From NCBI GenBank assembly GCA_943704525.1, contig CALSCQ010001204.1, positions 1-53,370 on the forward strand: DNA of 53,370 nucleotides, given 5' to 3'. Shown here piece by piece: positions 41,939 to 53,370 of the stretch. Below the pieces are notes generated by a model that ran no database searches, was not told where the DNA came from, and worked only from the letters and a program-made list of their open reading frames with translations. The translations under genes were made by a program, and so were the position numbers. Source of the stretch: Pigoraptor vietnamica (Eukaryota; Opisthokonta; Filasterea). The first letter of the stretch is position 1. The number at the start of each line of letters is the position of its first letter.

Positions 41939-44489
41939 ATGGCGGACTTCACGAAGGAGCAGCTTGAGGAGTACCGCGTCATCTTCGATGAGGTGCGTTT
42001 GTTGCGCATTCGATTGTTAAGCCCACGTATTGTAGTGCAACGGGGACTAAAGGGTCCACCTGCATGCATACAGGTTGCGCATCTATTTGTGTGTGTGAGT
42101 GTGTGTGTGTGCGTGACGCTTACCAGTTGCGTGACGCTGTTGCCCTGTGGCTGCGCAGTTTGACCAAGACAGGAACGGCTCGATCACGACCAAGGAGCTC
42201 GGCGCCGTCCTCACCAAGATGGGTGAGAACGTGCCCGGGTTCAAGCTCCGCGAGATGATCGCCGAAGTGGACCGCGACAACAACGGCACGGTCGAGTGGA
42301 ACGAGTTCCTTGGCGTGAGTGTCACTGTTTTGTTGCGACTGTGCGACTGCGGAGACCATTGACGTATGGTGTCAGTTGCGCGTGTTCATGTGGTATGTGT
42401 GCGTGCGTGCGTGCACACGTGTGTGTGTGTGAATTTCCCTGTGTGTGGCAATTCTTTGGCGTACTGTTGGGATGAGGCACCGGTCGCCTGACTTTGGAAA
42501 TTGCCCGTGCTCCGCAGATGCTGTCGAACGTGCGCAAGGGCAAGGAGGCCGGCTTCAACAAGGTCGTGAAGAAGGTCGAGCAGGTCGTCAAGACGGGCGG
42601 CACCTCGGAGGCGTCCGCCGCGGGCACGACGCACTCGTTCAGCGAGGACGAGAAGGTCGCCTTCGTCGATTGGATCAATGACGTCCTCGGTAACGACGAG
42701 GACCTCAAGTCGTTCAAGATTGTCCCCGTTGCGGAGGACGGCGACGCGCTCTTCAAGGCCGTCGGCAACGGCGTGCTGATTTGCAAGCTCATCAACTCTG
42801 CCGTGTCGGACACGGTCGACGAGCGCGCCATCAACAAGAAGAAGCTCAACGTCTACACGATCCACGAGAACCAGACGCTCTCGCTCAACTCTGCCAAGGC
42901 CATTGGCTGCTCGGTCGTCAACATTGGCGCGCAGGACCTCATCGACGGCAAGTCGCATCTCGTGCTCGGCCTCATCTGGCAGATCATCCGCATCGGTCTC
43001 TTTGCGCGCATCAACCTCCAGAGCTGCCCGGGCCTCGCGCGCCTTCTCGAGGGCAACGAGACGCTCGACGACCTGATGGCCCTCCCCGCCGACCAGATTC
43101 TGATCCGCTGGGTCAACTTCCACCTGCGCGAGGCCGGCAACCCTCGCCGCATTGCGAACTTTTCGAAGGACATTTCGGACTCTGAGGCGTACACGGTGCT
43201 CCTCAAGCAGATCTCGCCCAAGAGCGCCAACGTCGACCTCTCGCCGATGAACGAGTCGGACCTCACGAAGCGCGCCGACAAGATGCTCAAGAACGCCGAG
43301 AAGATTGACTGCCGCAAGTTTGTCCGCCCGCGCGACGTCGTGAAGGGCAACCCCAAGCTCAACCTCGCGTTCGTCGCGAACCTGTTCAACAAGTACCCTG
43401 CGCTCACGCCCGTGGAGGAGGTCGAGATTGTGGAGGAGACGCGCGAGGAGAAGACGTTCCGCAACTGGATGAACTCGCTCGGCGTGAACCCGTTCGTCAA
43501 CAACCTCTACCAGGACCTGCGCGACGGCCTCGTGCTCATTCAGCTGTTCGACAAGGTCACGCCCGGGTGCGTCAACTGGAGCAAGGTCAACCAGCCCCCG
43601 TACAAGAAGATTGGCGGGAACATGAAGAAGCTCGAGAATTGCAACTACGCCCTCGAGCTCGGCAAGGAGCACAAGTTTTCGCTCGTCGGCATTGACGGAA
43701 AGGACGTGTTTGACGGCAACAAGACGCTCACCCTCGGTGCGTGCATGCGCCGTCTCGCTCTCGTTCGCGTGATTGTTCGCTCTTGCGCGCTTGTCCACTG
43801 CATGCCCCGCTGTGCGGGCCTTGAGCCTGTCTTTGGTGTGTCTTTCTGTCGGCTGTGTACGCAGTGTCGTTGGTGTCATCGGTGCTGGGGACTGCTCTTG
43901 CACCTCCGTCTAATCATTCCCCCTTTTCCTGGGCAGCCATCGTGTGGCAGCTCATGCGCGCGTACACGCTCGCCATCCTCAACCGCCTCTCTGGTGGTGG
44001 CGCCCGCATTTCGGACGCGCAGATCGTCGAATGGGTCAACGAGAAGGTTCGTGTTGATTTGCGTGTTGGCGCAGTGTGAGGGTTCGAGAAGCTGCGCAAT
44101 TCCATATACGAGAAGCTGCGCAATTCCATATATTAGGCACCCCGTCCGCTGTGTGCAAGGCACTGATTCCTCTCTGCCCCACGCACGCGCAGCTTGGCGG
44201 CAGCGGCAAGTCCACGAGCATCCGGAGCTTCAAGGACCCCGCCATCTCGACGAGCCACCCCGTGATCGACCTCATCGACGCCATCCGGCCGGGCTCGATC
44301 GACTACTCGACGGTGACGACGGGCGAGAGCGACAAGGACAAGCTCAACAACGCCAAGTACGCCGTGTCCATGGGCCGCAAGATTGGCGCCGGCATCTACG
44401 CGCTGCCCGAGGACCTCGTGGAGGTGAAGGACAAGATGGTCCTCACGGTCTTTGCGTGCCTCATGGCCGCGTCGTTTGAGCAGAAGTGA
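41939..44489 (+). CDS. Fimbrin/plastin, actin-bundling protein
   Basis: Five exons: 41939-41992, 42159-42314, 42518-43736, 43937-44046 and 44193-44489, giving 611 residues, the usual plastin length. The N-terminus has two EF-hands with full calcium loops ([12 protein letters not shown] and [12 protein letters not shown]), so bundling is probably calcium-sensitive. Four calponin-homology domains follow in two tandem actin-binding cores. Hallmarks are [73 protein letters not shown] and the last-core [16 protein letters not shown]. The protein cross-links filaments in cortical and phagocytic structures. Splitting of the Gly/Ala codon at exon 3-4 rebuilds [14 protein letters not shown]. Codon use is strongly GC-ending, as expected of an abundant protein. 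Confidence 0.96.
44085..44132 (+). repeat. Perfect 24-bp tandem duplication in fimbrin intron 4
   Basis: Two identical adjacent copies starting CGAGAAGCTGCGCAATTCC and ending ATATA. They are intronic, so the protein is unaffected. Confidence 0.9.
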
Positions 44490-44806
44490 GCGCCTGCATC
44501 TGCCGCCCCGCTTGTTCCAGTGACTATTTGCGCGCGCGCCGCGTGAAGGCTGCAAAAAAGAAACACACAAAAAATTATAAAATCACCTCAAAAGTCGCGC
44601 AAGGGAAGCGGAGCTTGTAGTAACATAGAAGTAACGTGCCTCAACTATGAAGAGTAGCAACTCTTCTCGATTGCAGATTTGAATTTGCTTGAATTTGTAG
44701 GATAAATTTCTGCAATGTTCAAATTAATCGTGCCGAGAACAATCATTCCTCCGCAGTGTTCAACAGCTGTCGCCGTCGTCACTTCACTTGACGTTTCAAA
44801 CCGCCC

Positions 44807-44900
<94 letters not shown>

Positions 44901-45034
44901 CACTCACACTCACCATCAACGGAAGAGGGCATTCTTCATTGCCAACAACCACTCTCTCGTGATCGTGTTCTTGCGTTCGTCACTTTATTTGCCGCATCTT
45001 TCGGTCGCGTCGGCCGTGTGAGGGGCCTCCAAAA
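44490..45034. other. Intergenic with (CT)n promoter repeat
   Basis: Contains an AT-rich fimbrin 3' end (ATTATAAAATC near 44575) and an 88-bp (TC)n at 44811-44898, about 140 bp before the RPT5 start. No exon seen. Confidence 0.6.
44811..44898 (+). repeat. (TC)n, GAGA-type tract upstream of RPT5
   Basis: Pure TC after a single TTTC break. Such polypurine/polypyrimidine tracts can exclude nucleosomes or form H-DNA. Here it lies in the expected promoter or leader of RPT5. Confidence 0.9.
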
Positions 45035-47955
45035 ATGGCGACACTGGAGAACAAGGCCATCTGGGACGATGGGGAGGAGGCGCTCGACGAGGAGGTCCTT
45101 CGCATGTCGACGGAGGAGATTGTCAGCCGAACGCGTCTTTTGGACAACGATATTAAGGTGAGATTTGTGAGGACAAGCGTAAGCAAGCAAATTGACACCT
45201 AAGAAGTGCATCTACCCTACTTCGCTTGTTGAGGTCTTTGTGGAGAAATGGGCGCACCGTTCCACAATTGTGGCGTTGACTGCACACTGACGGCTGTTTC
45301 TCCGTCAGATTATGCGCAACGAGAACAACCGCCTCGGGCACGAGCAGGCGGCAATGAAGGAGAAGATAAAGGAGAACCAGGACAAGATCAAGCTCAACAA
45401 GCAGCTGCCGTACCTCGTGGGCAACATTGTCGAGGTGAGAGGGGCGTCTTGTGTGTGGTGGGACTGCTGCATGCGTGAGGGCGTCGTGTGTGTGGTGGGA
45501 CTGCTGCATGCGTGAGGGCGTCTTGTGTGTGGTGGGACTGGTGCTTGCGTGAGGGCGTCTTGTGTGGTGGGACTGGTGCATGCGTGAGGGCGTCTTGTGT
45601 GCGGTGGGACTGGTGCATGCGTGAGGGCGTCTTGTGTGTGGTGGGACTGCTGCATGCGTGAGGGCGTCGTGTGTCTGGTGCATGCGTGAGGGCGTCTTGT
45701 GTGTGGTGGGACTGGTGCATGCGTGAGGACGTCTTGTGTCTGGTGCATGCGTGAGGGCGTCTTGTGTGCGGTGGGACGGTGCGTGCGTGAGGGCGTCGTG
45801 TGTGCGGTGGGACTGCTGCATGCGTGAGGGCGTCTTGTGTCCGGTGCATGCGTGAGGGTGTTTTGTGTGTGGTGGGACTGCTGCATGCGTGAGGGCGCTC
45901 TGTGGTGGGCCTGTTGCTGTGGTTCGTTCGATGTGCTCTGCTTGTCCGTTCCCCTTGTCTTGCACACACGGGCGTAAGTGCGTGCACGTTACGTGTCTCA
46001 CTGCTGTGCGTGTCACGTGTCTCACTGCTCTGCGTGTGTTGCGCGCCTTTGTCCCTTCAGCTGTTGGACATTGATCCCAACGACCAAGCGGAGGAAGACG
46101 GCGCCAACGTCGACCTCGATGCCCAGCGCAAGGGCAAGTGCGCCGTCATCAAGACGTCTACGCGCCAGGTGGGCGTTCGAGTGCGCTTGTGCTATTGAGT
46201 GCTTGAGTCCGTCGTTTTTTGCACAATTTGCGCATAGCACGAGCACGCGGTCGAAAAGGAGTGAAGCTTGAACAAGGATTTGTGTACGTGCACTTTGTGC
46301 GCATCGTTCTTACTTGAGATCTGCGCGCAACAGACCATCTTTCTCCCCGTGATTGGCCTCGTGGACTCGAGCAAGCTCCGTCCCGGCGACCTCGTCGGCG
46401 TCAACAAGGACTCGTACCTCGTGCTCGACACGCTCCCCGCAGAGTGCGTGCCCTTGCTGCATCGCGTCGGTTCTGTGGGCAGTGATCGCCCACATTATCT
46501 GCGTGGACGGATTATTTTCTCTTTGGTTGGCCCGTATTTTGCTCGGATCGGCCTCTGCCCTTGTTTTCGATTCCTTCTCTTTAATGCTCCCTCCATCACT
46601 TGTCCGCAGGTACGACTCGCGCGTCAAGGCCATGGAGGTCGACGAGCGGCCGACGGAGGAGTACACGGACATTGGTGGTCTGGACAAGCAGATCACCGAG
46701 CTGGTCGAGGCAATCGTCCTGCCCATGACACACGCCGAGCGCTTCAAGAACCTCGGCATCAAGCCCCCGAAGGGCGCCCTGCTGTACGGTCCGCCGGGAA
46801 CGGGGAAGACGCTCATGGCGCGCGCGTGCGCCGCACAGACGCAGTCGACGTACCTCAAGTTGGCCGGGCCGCAGCTCGTGCAGATGTTCATCGGTGACGG
46901 CGCCAAGCTCGTTCGCGACGCGTTTGCCCTCGCGAAGGAGAAGGCGCCCGCGATCATCTTTATCGACGAGCTGGACGCGATCGGCACGAAGCGGTTCGAC
47001 AGCGAGAAGGCGGGCGACCGCGAAGTGCAGCGAACTATGCTCGAGCTGCTGAATCAGCTGGACGGGTTCGGATCTGACGATCGCATCAAGGTGATTGCGG
47101 CCACGAACAGGATTGACATTCTCGATCCCGCGCTGCTGCGGTCGGGTCGCCTCGACCGCAAGATTGAGTTTCCGCTGCCGACGGAGGAGGCGCGCGCGCG
47201 CATTCTGCAGATTCACTCGCGCAAGATGAACTTTAGGTGGGTTGGCGCGTGCGTGCCGCGGGGCCTGTGGGGACCTGGCTATGTGTGGTGTGTGGGCCGT
47301 TTGTTTCAGTGCTGTGATGCCGACATTCGTTTGTCCTCGTGAGTGCAAAACAGACTCGTAACACTCTTCCGTTCTTTCGCTATCAGCCCTGACGTGAACT
47401 TTGAGGAGCTGGCGCGGTGCACCGACGACTTCAACGGGGCGCAGCTGAAGGCCGTGTGCGTCGAAGCGGGAATGATCGCCCTCCGGCGAGAAGCGACGGA
47501 GCTCACGCACGAGGACTATATGGAGGGTGCGTACACGCATATATTGCAGTTGTGTTACCGATATGTAACTGACATGCATCTGTGTGGTCGTGTGTATTTG
47601 TGTGCCCCTGGGTTGCGTGTTCTGATTCACATCACCGAGTGCAATTGAGTGCTTTTTATGCTTGTGATTTACGCACGTGCGTACGTTCACCCGCTCTCTT
47701 TCCTTCTCTTGTCTCGCATCGCACACTCCTTATGCCAGCACACTCCTTTACCTAATTCCGGTGTCATGTCGGCGCCTGTGCATTGTCCCATCGCTGGGCG
47801 CCGTGGTATCGCATCGCAAACTTCCTTATGCCATACTAGTCCGATGTCATGGCGCCTGTTCATTGTCCCATCGCTGAGAGTCGTTGTGTCTGTGCCACGC
47901 AGGCATCCAGGAGGTGCAAGCCAAGAAGAAGGCGAACCTCAACTATTACGCATGA
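45035..47955 (+). CDS. RPT5: 26S proteasome regulatory ATPase RPT5 (PSMC3)
   Basis: Seven exons: 45035-45157, 45309-45434, 46061-46168, 46334-46443, 46610-47236, 47387-47526 and 47903-47955, giving 428 residues. RPT5 is one of six AAA ATPases in the base of the 19S particle that unfold substrates. A coiled coil at the N-terminus ([20 protein letters not shown]) and an OB-fold ([23 protein letters not shown]) precede the AAA module. Walker A is GPPGTGKT, Walker [12 protein letters not shown], and the arginine-finger region is [17 protein letters not shown]. It ends LNYYA; this is the HbYX motif (hydrophobic-Tyr-x) that opens the 20S gate. Intron 2 is expanded to 626 bp by a minisatellite. Confidence 0.97.
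45435..45896 (+). repeat. Minisatellite seeded at the 5' splice site of RPT5 intron 2
   Basis: About a dozen units of roughly 25-45 bp share GCATGCGTGAGGGCGTC then TTGTGTGTGGTGGGACTG. The sequence right at the donor (GTGAGAGGGGCGTCTTGTG...) is itself a slightly diverged first unit, so every unit carries a GTGAG donor-like word. Confidence 0.92.
47717..47890 (+). repeat. Imperfect tandem duplication in RPT5 intron 6
   Basis: Two copies of roughly 90 bp share CTTATGCCA, GATGTCATGGCGCC/GTGTCATGTCGGCGCC and CATTGTCCCATCGCTG. They are entirely intronic. Confidence 0.75.
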
Positions 47956-48205
47956 GTGCCTCGTGTGTTACTAAAACAGTTTGGCAACGAGTGACAGTGC
48001 GTCAGTGTGTGCCTGTGATTGTACCTGTGATTGTGTGTCGGCAACTGACATTGACGGCATCTAACCAATGACGACGCATAGTAAATGTGCTTTGTCCGAG
48101 TTACTCACTCGCGCGTATCATCCACTCTTCCACGCGCACGCGCGCAAGTTCCATGTTTCAACACACGGAGTAGGGCGCGACTTCGACTTTATTCGCCGAT
48201 GCTCG

Positions 48206-50606
48206 TCACCACTTCTCGGGATACGGCGGCGGCGCAATGACGAACTTTCCGTTCGCGAGGCCGTCGGTGACAAACTGCCACAGCGCCAAGTGCGATTCGC
48301 GCACCCGCGCCATACACTTGTCGCTCGGAGGCACGATGGGCACGCGGAAATCCATCGCCGCACGCACGATGTCCCAGCGCACTTCGTACATGAGATAGTA
48401 GTCGATCTTGAACGGCCTCCGCACAAGTTCCACGCCGAGTCGCTTCTCGAGCACGAACGTGTCGTAGTTGTCTCTGAGACTGGGGTTCGCAATAGCGTAC
48501 TTTGTGATCATGGCATACTGAAAGTCGGCGTCCGCCTTCGACAGCGCCGTACCCAAGCTCGGCACACTGGCGGCGACAAGCGCAGGCTCGTTCTCCTCGT
48601 ACCAACGCACGAAGTCCATTCTTCCGCGCTCGACGGACCTGAAGAAGCCTCCCCCGAGACAGCGCTCGAGCTTTATGTGGCCGTCGGGAGTGCGGTCAAC
48701 GCGGGACATGATCCAGTGAAACAGGCGCCACCGACGCGACTCAACCGCGCAGGATATGATATCGAGGTGCGTGGCAACCGTCGGAATACGGCCATCGATC
48801 ATGCGTGCGAGTCGGTACTTTCCCCCGCGCACAGCCCCGTTCATCGCCGAGCGAATGTCGAACGGAAATGTGGCCTCCTGGAATGCGCCGAGACGACGCG
48901 CAGCTTCGGACGTTGCGAGGACGGGCGCGATGCGAGCGTTTACGTCCATGGCGTATTTGACGACGCGCGTGTTGCCGCGAACGGCAGCAGTGTACAGGCG
49001 GATCCCCCGATCGTCTGCGAGCGCAAGCTGCGGAAGTGAGTACGAAAGTAATTACCCAGACACCAAAGCAACCGTGCATACGCACTTTCGCCCGCAGGCC
49101 GCCGGAACACTTCGCACACGTCGATCGTACTGAGCAGATGACGTAGCATCCCGACGTCTCCCGTCCACAGCGGCATATAGAAAAGCGAATTCTGTACGGT
49201 CGTCGTGAAACTCAAGTCACCCTCTGCCGCCCGCTTTCGCACGAGCGGCCAAAGCTTGGTCACAAAGTCCGCGACCTTCTCGTAGGCGATGTACCACAGC
49301 CTCGTGGATTCCAAGAGTTCCGCCGCGGACAGCAGCAGCTCTCCCCGCCCATCCAGCCACGTGAGCGCGTCGCCCGACACCGCCGACACCGCAAGGGTCG
49401 CAGCGCGCTTCTTCTCCTCGTCGCTCAGCCGCACCACCACGACCTCCGCCGCTGCATAATCGCCGCGCAGCAGACAGTCCGCAAGCGTCTTTCCGTCCAC
49501 AGCCGCGCCCTCCACCTCCACGCTGTACAGCACGTCATCCGCACGCCCGTTCGCAACCGTCCGCTTCAATCCGAGTACCCGCAGACGAGCGATGACCGGC
49601 ACATCCGTCACCGCGTTTGCGATCAACGCCTGCGACGCCCCGTCCAGGTCCGACAGCTCAAACGAGGCCAGGCGCATGGCGGCGTCCACCGCATCCGCAC
49701 TCGTGGCCTTCGATGCGCCCTTGTACAGCGCGACCGACAGAGTCCGCCTGTCGAGCGACCTCCGCGCACACTCCTCCATCAATGCGTCCAGCGTCCCGGC
49801 AGCCCCGCACCAGTCGAGTTCGCATGCGACCTCCACGAGCTGCGGAAGCTCGTCCGTGTCGCGCGATACGAAGGGCACGACGGCGCTGACAACCCCACGC
49901 TCTCCCCGCTGCAGCGCACCGAGCGCAACAGTGTACGCCCCGCCGTTCGCAAGAAACCACGGGGCCGATTCGACGAGGAACGTGGCCTACATTAGGCGAA
50001 CACAGTCAGAGAGTATTGCACGCAACTGCCCAAGCGCGGACTGTGAGTCGGTTGAGAGACCAAACAGACCGCACAACCCACTTGCGCGAGGGACAGCGAC
50101 TTCCATGGGGACGGCACCTGCGCACGCGCGTCGCCCATGTGCACCGGAGGCCTGTCGTCCACGAACGTGCGCACGTCGCGGATCGGGACGATCTCCCGCC
50201 GGTTGCGCACGAGAAACACAAACATGTCCCAGTGACCGCGCATAATGGCGCACTCCATCGCCCCGTTGTCGCAGCGCGCTACGCGGCCCGTCCTCGCCTC
50301 GTCCGCCTGCAGCAGCTCCATCACCTCAAAGTGCCCATACTCGGCCGCGCTGTTGAAGTCCCAGTGGCCGTAAGGGTGATACGCAGACAAATCACCGACG
50401 ACGTACTCGTTGAGTGTGTCACGGATGCGATCCAAAAAACCGCGGAGCCGCTTGCACGTGGCGCGCAGGTGTCCCACGTCGGTGGGAGTGAAGCCGCCCA
50501 CCTTCACCATGTGGACGAGCACCTCCTCCGAGAATGCAAACAGGAGCGGAGAAGGCGGGGCACACAGCGGCGACGCCGGCCGGGTGCACACGTCCGCGTC
50601 CGCCAT
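48206..50606 (-). CDS. F-box-like protein with ankyrin-like repeats
   Basis: Three exons, 50082-50606, 49086-49986 and 48206-49014, give 744 residues. Residues about 25-62 (FSEEVLVHMVKVGGFTPTDVGHLRATCKRLRGFLD) fit an F-box, the SKP1-binding adaptor of SCF ubiquitin ligases. Repeats of about 30 residues follow, with degenerate ankyrin features: FNSAAEYGHFEVMELL, CAIMRGHWDMFVFLV, YTAAVRGNTRVVKYAM and ISCAVESRRWRLFHWIM. A substrate-adaptor role is inferred. F-box plus diverged ankyrin proteins form large families in some protists and in giant viruses, which is worth testing for transfer, although two introns argue for long residence here. I chose the junction GAAA|gt...cag|AC at 49086/49014 because it alone keeps phase; that intron is only 71 bp. 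Confidence 0.78.
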
Positions 50607-51123
50607 TATGCAGGGACACTTGCACGCCGCGTTATAATAGGACCGCGTCAAAGTGAGAGATGCACCTTGTGTCTGCGCGTTTGTCACATCACTCGCTGAG
50701 CCACGCGAAAGGACCTCTTATATCGTGTGTGTATGCATTGCGTGGGGCGACATGTCGCAAACCGCGTGTGTGCACGCGCACCACGTGGGCGCCATCGCAC
50801 GCGTCTCAAAATGGAGACAAAGAGAGAGATCCCGCCTTGTGTGCATTGATGGGAGTTTCCCAAGTAACACTGGGTTACATTCTGTTAATCAGCCATCCAC
50901 TCAGTACCCTGCTCTTTGTACCCCTGCTCTTGCCTTGCATCGCGCATCTCGTTGTCAATAACACACTTTGACCACGGAAACATATGTTCATAAGGAGCGC
51001 GGGACCGGCCGTCACACCTTTCGCCGTTGAACGTGCGACGCAAGCACGCACAACGCGGCACACAACGCAATGCACCGCACGCAAGCACACGCTCGCGCGC
51101 GCATACTCACAAGGTGCGACGCT
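50607..51123. other. Intergenic, tandem minus-strand genes
   Basis: 517 bp between the MRS2 stop and the F-box gene start. Minus-strand TATA-like words lie at about 50632 (ATTATAA) and 50716 (GATATAAG). No exon seen. Confidence 0.5.
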
Positions 51124-52542
51124 TCACCAGAGATGCCTGCGCCGGCCCATCCTAAGCAGCATGCCATACATCATGGCCGTCGACGCAAAGAGGATCCCCG
51201 TGAAGATAGGAAACGCGTACGGGTTGCCCTCGAACGAGTTGTCGAGGTTCATCCCGAACGACGCGGCGAGGAGGCCGCACGCGGCGACCGAAACCGTCCC
51301 CATGGTGAGCTTGAGTTCCAGTCGCATCATTGTGTTGCGCTGGCTGTCGAGATTGATGTTGATTATGTCCTCCGTCAACTTAATGAATGACTTGAGCTGG
51401 CTCACTTCCGCCGCAATCTCCTCCACCTGCGAGTGCAGTTGTGTTGTGAGTCCGCGCACAGCCCACATGGGATTGATAGTGCAAGTTCGTGTAAAGTTCA
51501 GTGTGCATTGTAAGCTGTGTGTGTGCACAGTACCATGCGCGTGTAATCGCGTGTGGCAGCACCAAAGTCAGCCACTATAGCACTGACAGTCGCAAAATAC
51601 TCACACAGAACCACGCACACGCCTGCAAGCACTCCCCACCTGCTTCAGATAGTTCTCCAACAGCATCTCGACCTCTTCGTGCTGCTCGGTGCGTCGTAGC
51701 TGCCCCGTCTCGGCACGCGTGGAGAGGTACATGTGCGCCATGTCCTCGTCGTTATTGAGCACTTCGTCGATCGCGCGACGGATGTCCTCCACACGCGCCT
51801 CAAACGCCGCGAGCCTGCGAGGATGCAAAACGTCAGACACGCAAAATGGGAGGGCACACAAGACACCGGGCACGTGTATTGTGCCACGCACACAGACGAC
51901 CAGGAAATGGAAGATGTTAGCTCGGGAGCGTGAAACGGCCGTGCTTCGGTTGATTTCAAACGACTCCAGCTGTTCCTAGACACGGCACAGCAAGCGTTGG
52001 CCAGTAAAAAGTCTCAAATACACGCACCTCTTGCTTTCGCTGAGAAAGCGCATGAGGTCCCTCTTGTCGAGTTCGGGGTTGTCTGGCTCCGTCAGCGCAC
52101 TCAGCTGATTTGTGATGGCAGGGCGGATGTCGTAGTACAGCTTGCTAGAGAGGGAGTGCAGCTACACGGGGAATGGCATGGAGTGCGCATAAGCACTGGC
52201 CTCGCAGCTGTGCAACGCATGCAGGCCATCGTGGATGCACGCACGCGCAATGTGCAAGCACACGAAATAGAACTTGCCCGAAGGCAAAGAAAGCAGATGT
52301 GCAAGCCCGCACGCGGACACTATGCAGGGAAGGCCATTCACAGCACTAATGTGACGCACACAACCACACACACACACACACACATATATATATACACACA
52401 CACACGCACACACACACACACGCACACACACACACACGCACACACACACACACGCACACACACACACACGCACATACACACACATATATATATATACACA
52501 CACACACGCACACACACACACACGCACACACACACACACACA

Positions 52543-52587
<45 letters not shown>

Positions 52588-53191
52588 CGAACACGAAGAC
52601 ACAGACCACTCACCACGCTGATGTGGACCTCCTCGAGCACTTTGAATTCGTACGGCAGACTGTCCGACTTGTCGTTGGCGCGCAGGCGGTCTTGCAGGTC
52701 GTATATGAACTCTTGTATCTCCGGGTTATTTGGGTCGCACAGAATGACCGAGTTTGCGCGGATGAGCACCTTGAGCGTCTGAGGGAAGCGGGAAAGAGCG
52801 AGGTCAGCCCACGCGAAAGTAGTGTGCACGAAGCCAGACACATGCGCGCGCCCACATGTGCGCACGCACGCTTACATACACACGCACACACACGCGCGTA
52901 TGCATCATAATCTCTCACTCTTCCTCAACTTCTCTACCCGCTCTATTATCAACGCACTCTGCAGCCTCTCTGGCCACGAAGGCAGGCCACAGAAGAGAGA
53001 ACAGACGCGACACCCACCCCCAAATTGACGATAATAACGGACGGTCGAACGACAATGGTCGACTGCTGCTTGCGAAACTCGAGAATGCGGAGATCGCGCG
53101 TCTGGAGGCCCAGCTGAGAGGCGAGGTCTGTCTTGAGGTACTCTGTGTGTGCGCGCCCCCGATGGAAGAATGTCGGATCAGCTGATATCAT
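51124..53191 (-). CDS. MRS2: MRS2/CorA-type magnesium channel (N-terminus uncertain)
   Basis: Exons: 53018 to about 53191, 52614-52778, 52028-52161, 51640-51814 and 51124-51426, giving at least 317 residues. LQTRDLRILEF, VIIVNLG and IRANSVILCDP form the N-terminal alpha/beta domain; LPYEFKVLEEVH and the long helices DEDMAHMYLSTR and EVEMLLENYLKQVEE form the funnel. Two membrane helices follow with the selectivity motif Gly-Met-Asn (ASFGMNLDN) between them. This is the mitochondrial inner-membrane Mg2+ channel MRS2 rather than bacterial CorA. The ATG at 53191 is possible, but no mitochondrial targeting peptide is visible, so a further 5' exon beyond the TG repeat at the right edge is likely. 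Confidence 0.9.
52366..52586. repeat. (CA)n with two (TA)n inserts in MRS2 intron
   Basis: CA/CACG repeat, TG in sense, with ATATATATATA at 52384-52394 and again at 52484-52496. The surrounding pattern repeats over about 100 bp, suggesting a larger duplication of the array. Confidence 0.9.
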
Positions 53192-53220
53192 AGTGCGCTG
53201 TCCATCGACTCCACAGCCAA

Positions 53221-53370
<150 letters not shown>

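Noticed and set aside
42386-43903. 505-codon minus-strand open frame
   Set aside because: Antisense shadow of fimbrin exon 3.
51828-51975. Apparent extra MRS2 exon after a CTAG acceptor
   Set aside because: Joining 52028 directly to 51814 rebuilds a continuous helix (SESKRLAAFEAR) in phase; the extra piece has no family match.

Overview
This is a gene-dense, GC-rich nuclear window from a unicellular eukaryote. The genes carry many short spliceosomal introns (GT-AG, roughly 70 to 625 bp, around 60 in total), and the proteins are typically eukaryotic. A CFAP74-like axonemal protein points to a lineage that builds, or recently built, a motile cilium. A WOPR-domain transcription factor, a Crinkler-like gene remnant, an MCTP homologue and a calcium-regulated fimbrin make a mixed profile (chytrid-like fungi, other opisthokonts, amoebozoans or another free-living protist), so I do not assign a clade. 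There are no bacterial operons, insertion sequences or CRISPR arrays.

Layout from left to right: MCTP C-terminus (+, 321-1682, 5' end outside the window); NR2C2AP homologue (-, 2195-3353); RLP24/RSL24D1 ribosome-biogenesis protein (-, 3724-4844); WOPR regulator (+, 5862-6926); secreted multi-CHRD protein (+, 8447-11509); membrane PC-esterase/NXPE-like protein (-, 12364-14310); a tRNA-like element directly before an intronless nuclear-type protein (+, 14663-15739); a small intronless basic protein (+, 16853-17197); a disrupted Crinkler-like nuclease/kinase gene (+, 17648-19912); UAP1 (-, 20596-22267); a large gene-free interval; sialate O-acetylesterase with a membrane tail (+, 25033-28900); CSB/ERCC6 (-, 29401-34476); CFAP74-like (-, 34836-41207); fimbrin (+, 41939-44489); proteasome ATPase RPT5 (+, 45035-47955); F-box/ankyrin-like protein (-, 48206-50606); MRS2-type magnesium channel (-, 51124 to about 53191, N-terminus uncertain).

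The genes are mostly unrelated housekeeping functions: ribosome assembly, the proteasome, transcription-coupled repair, UDP-GlcNAc synthesis, actin bundling and mitochondrial magnesium uptake. The stretch from about 14.3 to 20 kb differs: intronless or broken genes, a tRNA-like sequence and effector-like domains suggest an accessory island.

The most striking structural signal is repeat placement. Long (TG)n tracts lie mostly on the sense strand of introns, often starting at or just after the 5' splice site. In at least three introns (RPT5, CSB, CHRD) minisatellites begin at or near the donor, and each unit carries a donor-like GTGAG or GTGCGT. All exon models were read by eye from splice consensus, phase and family similarity.
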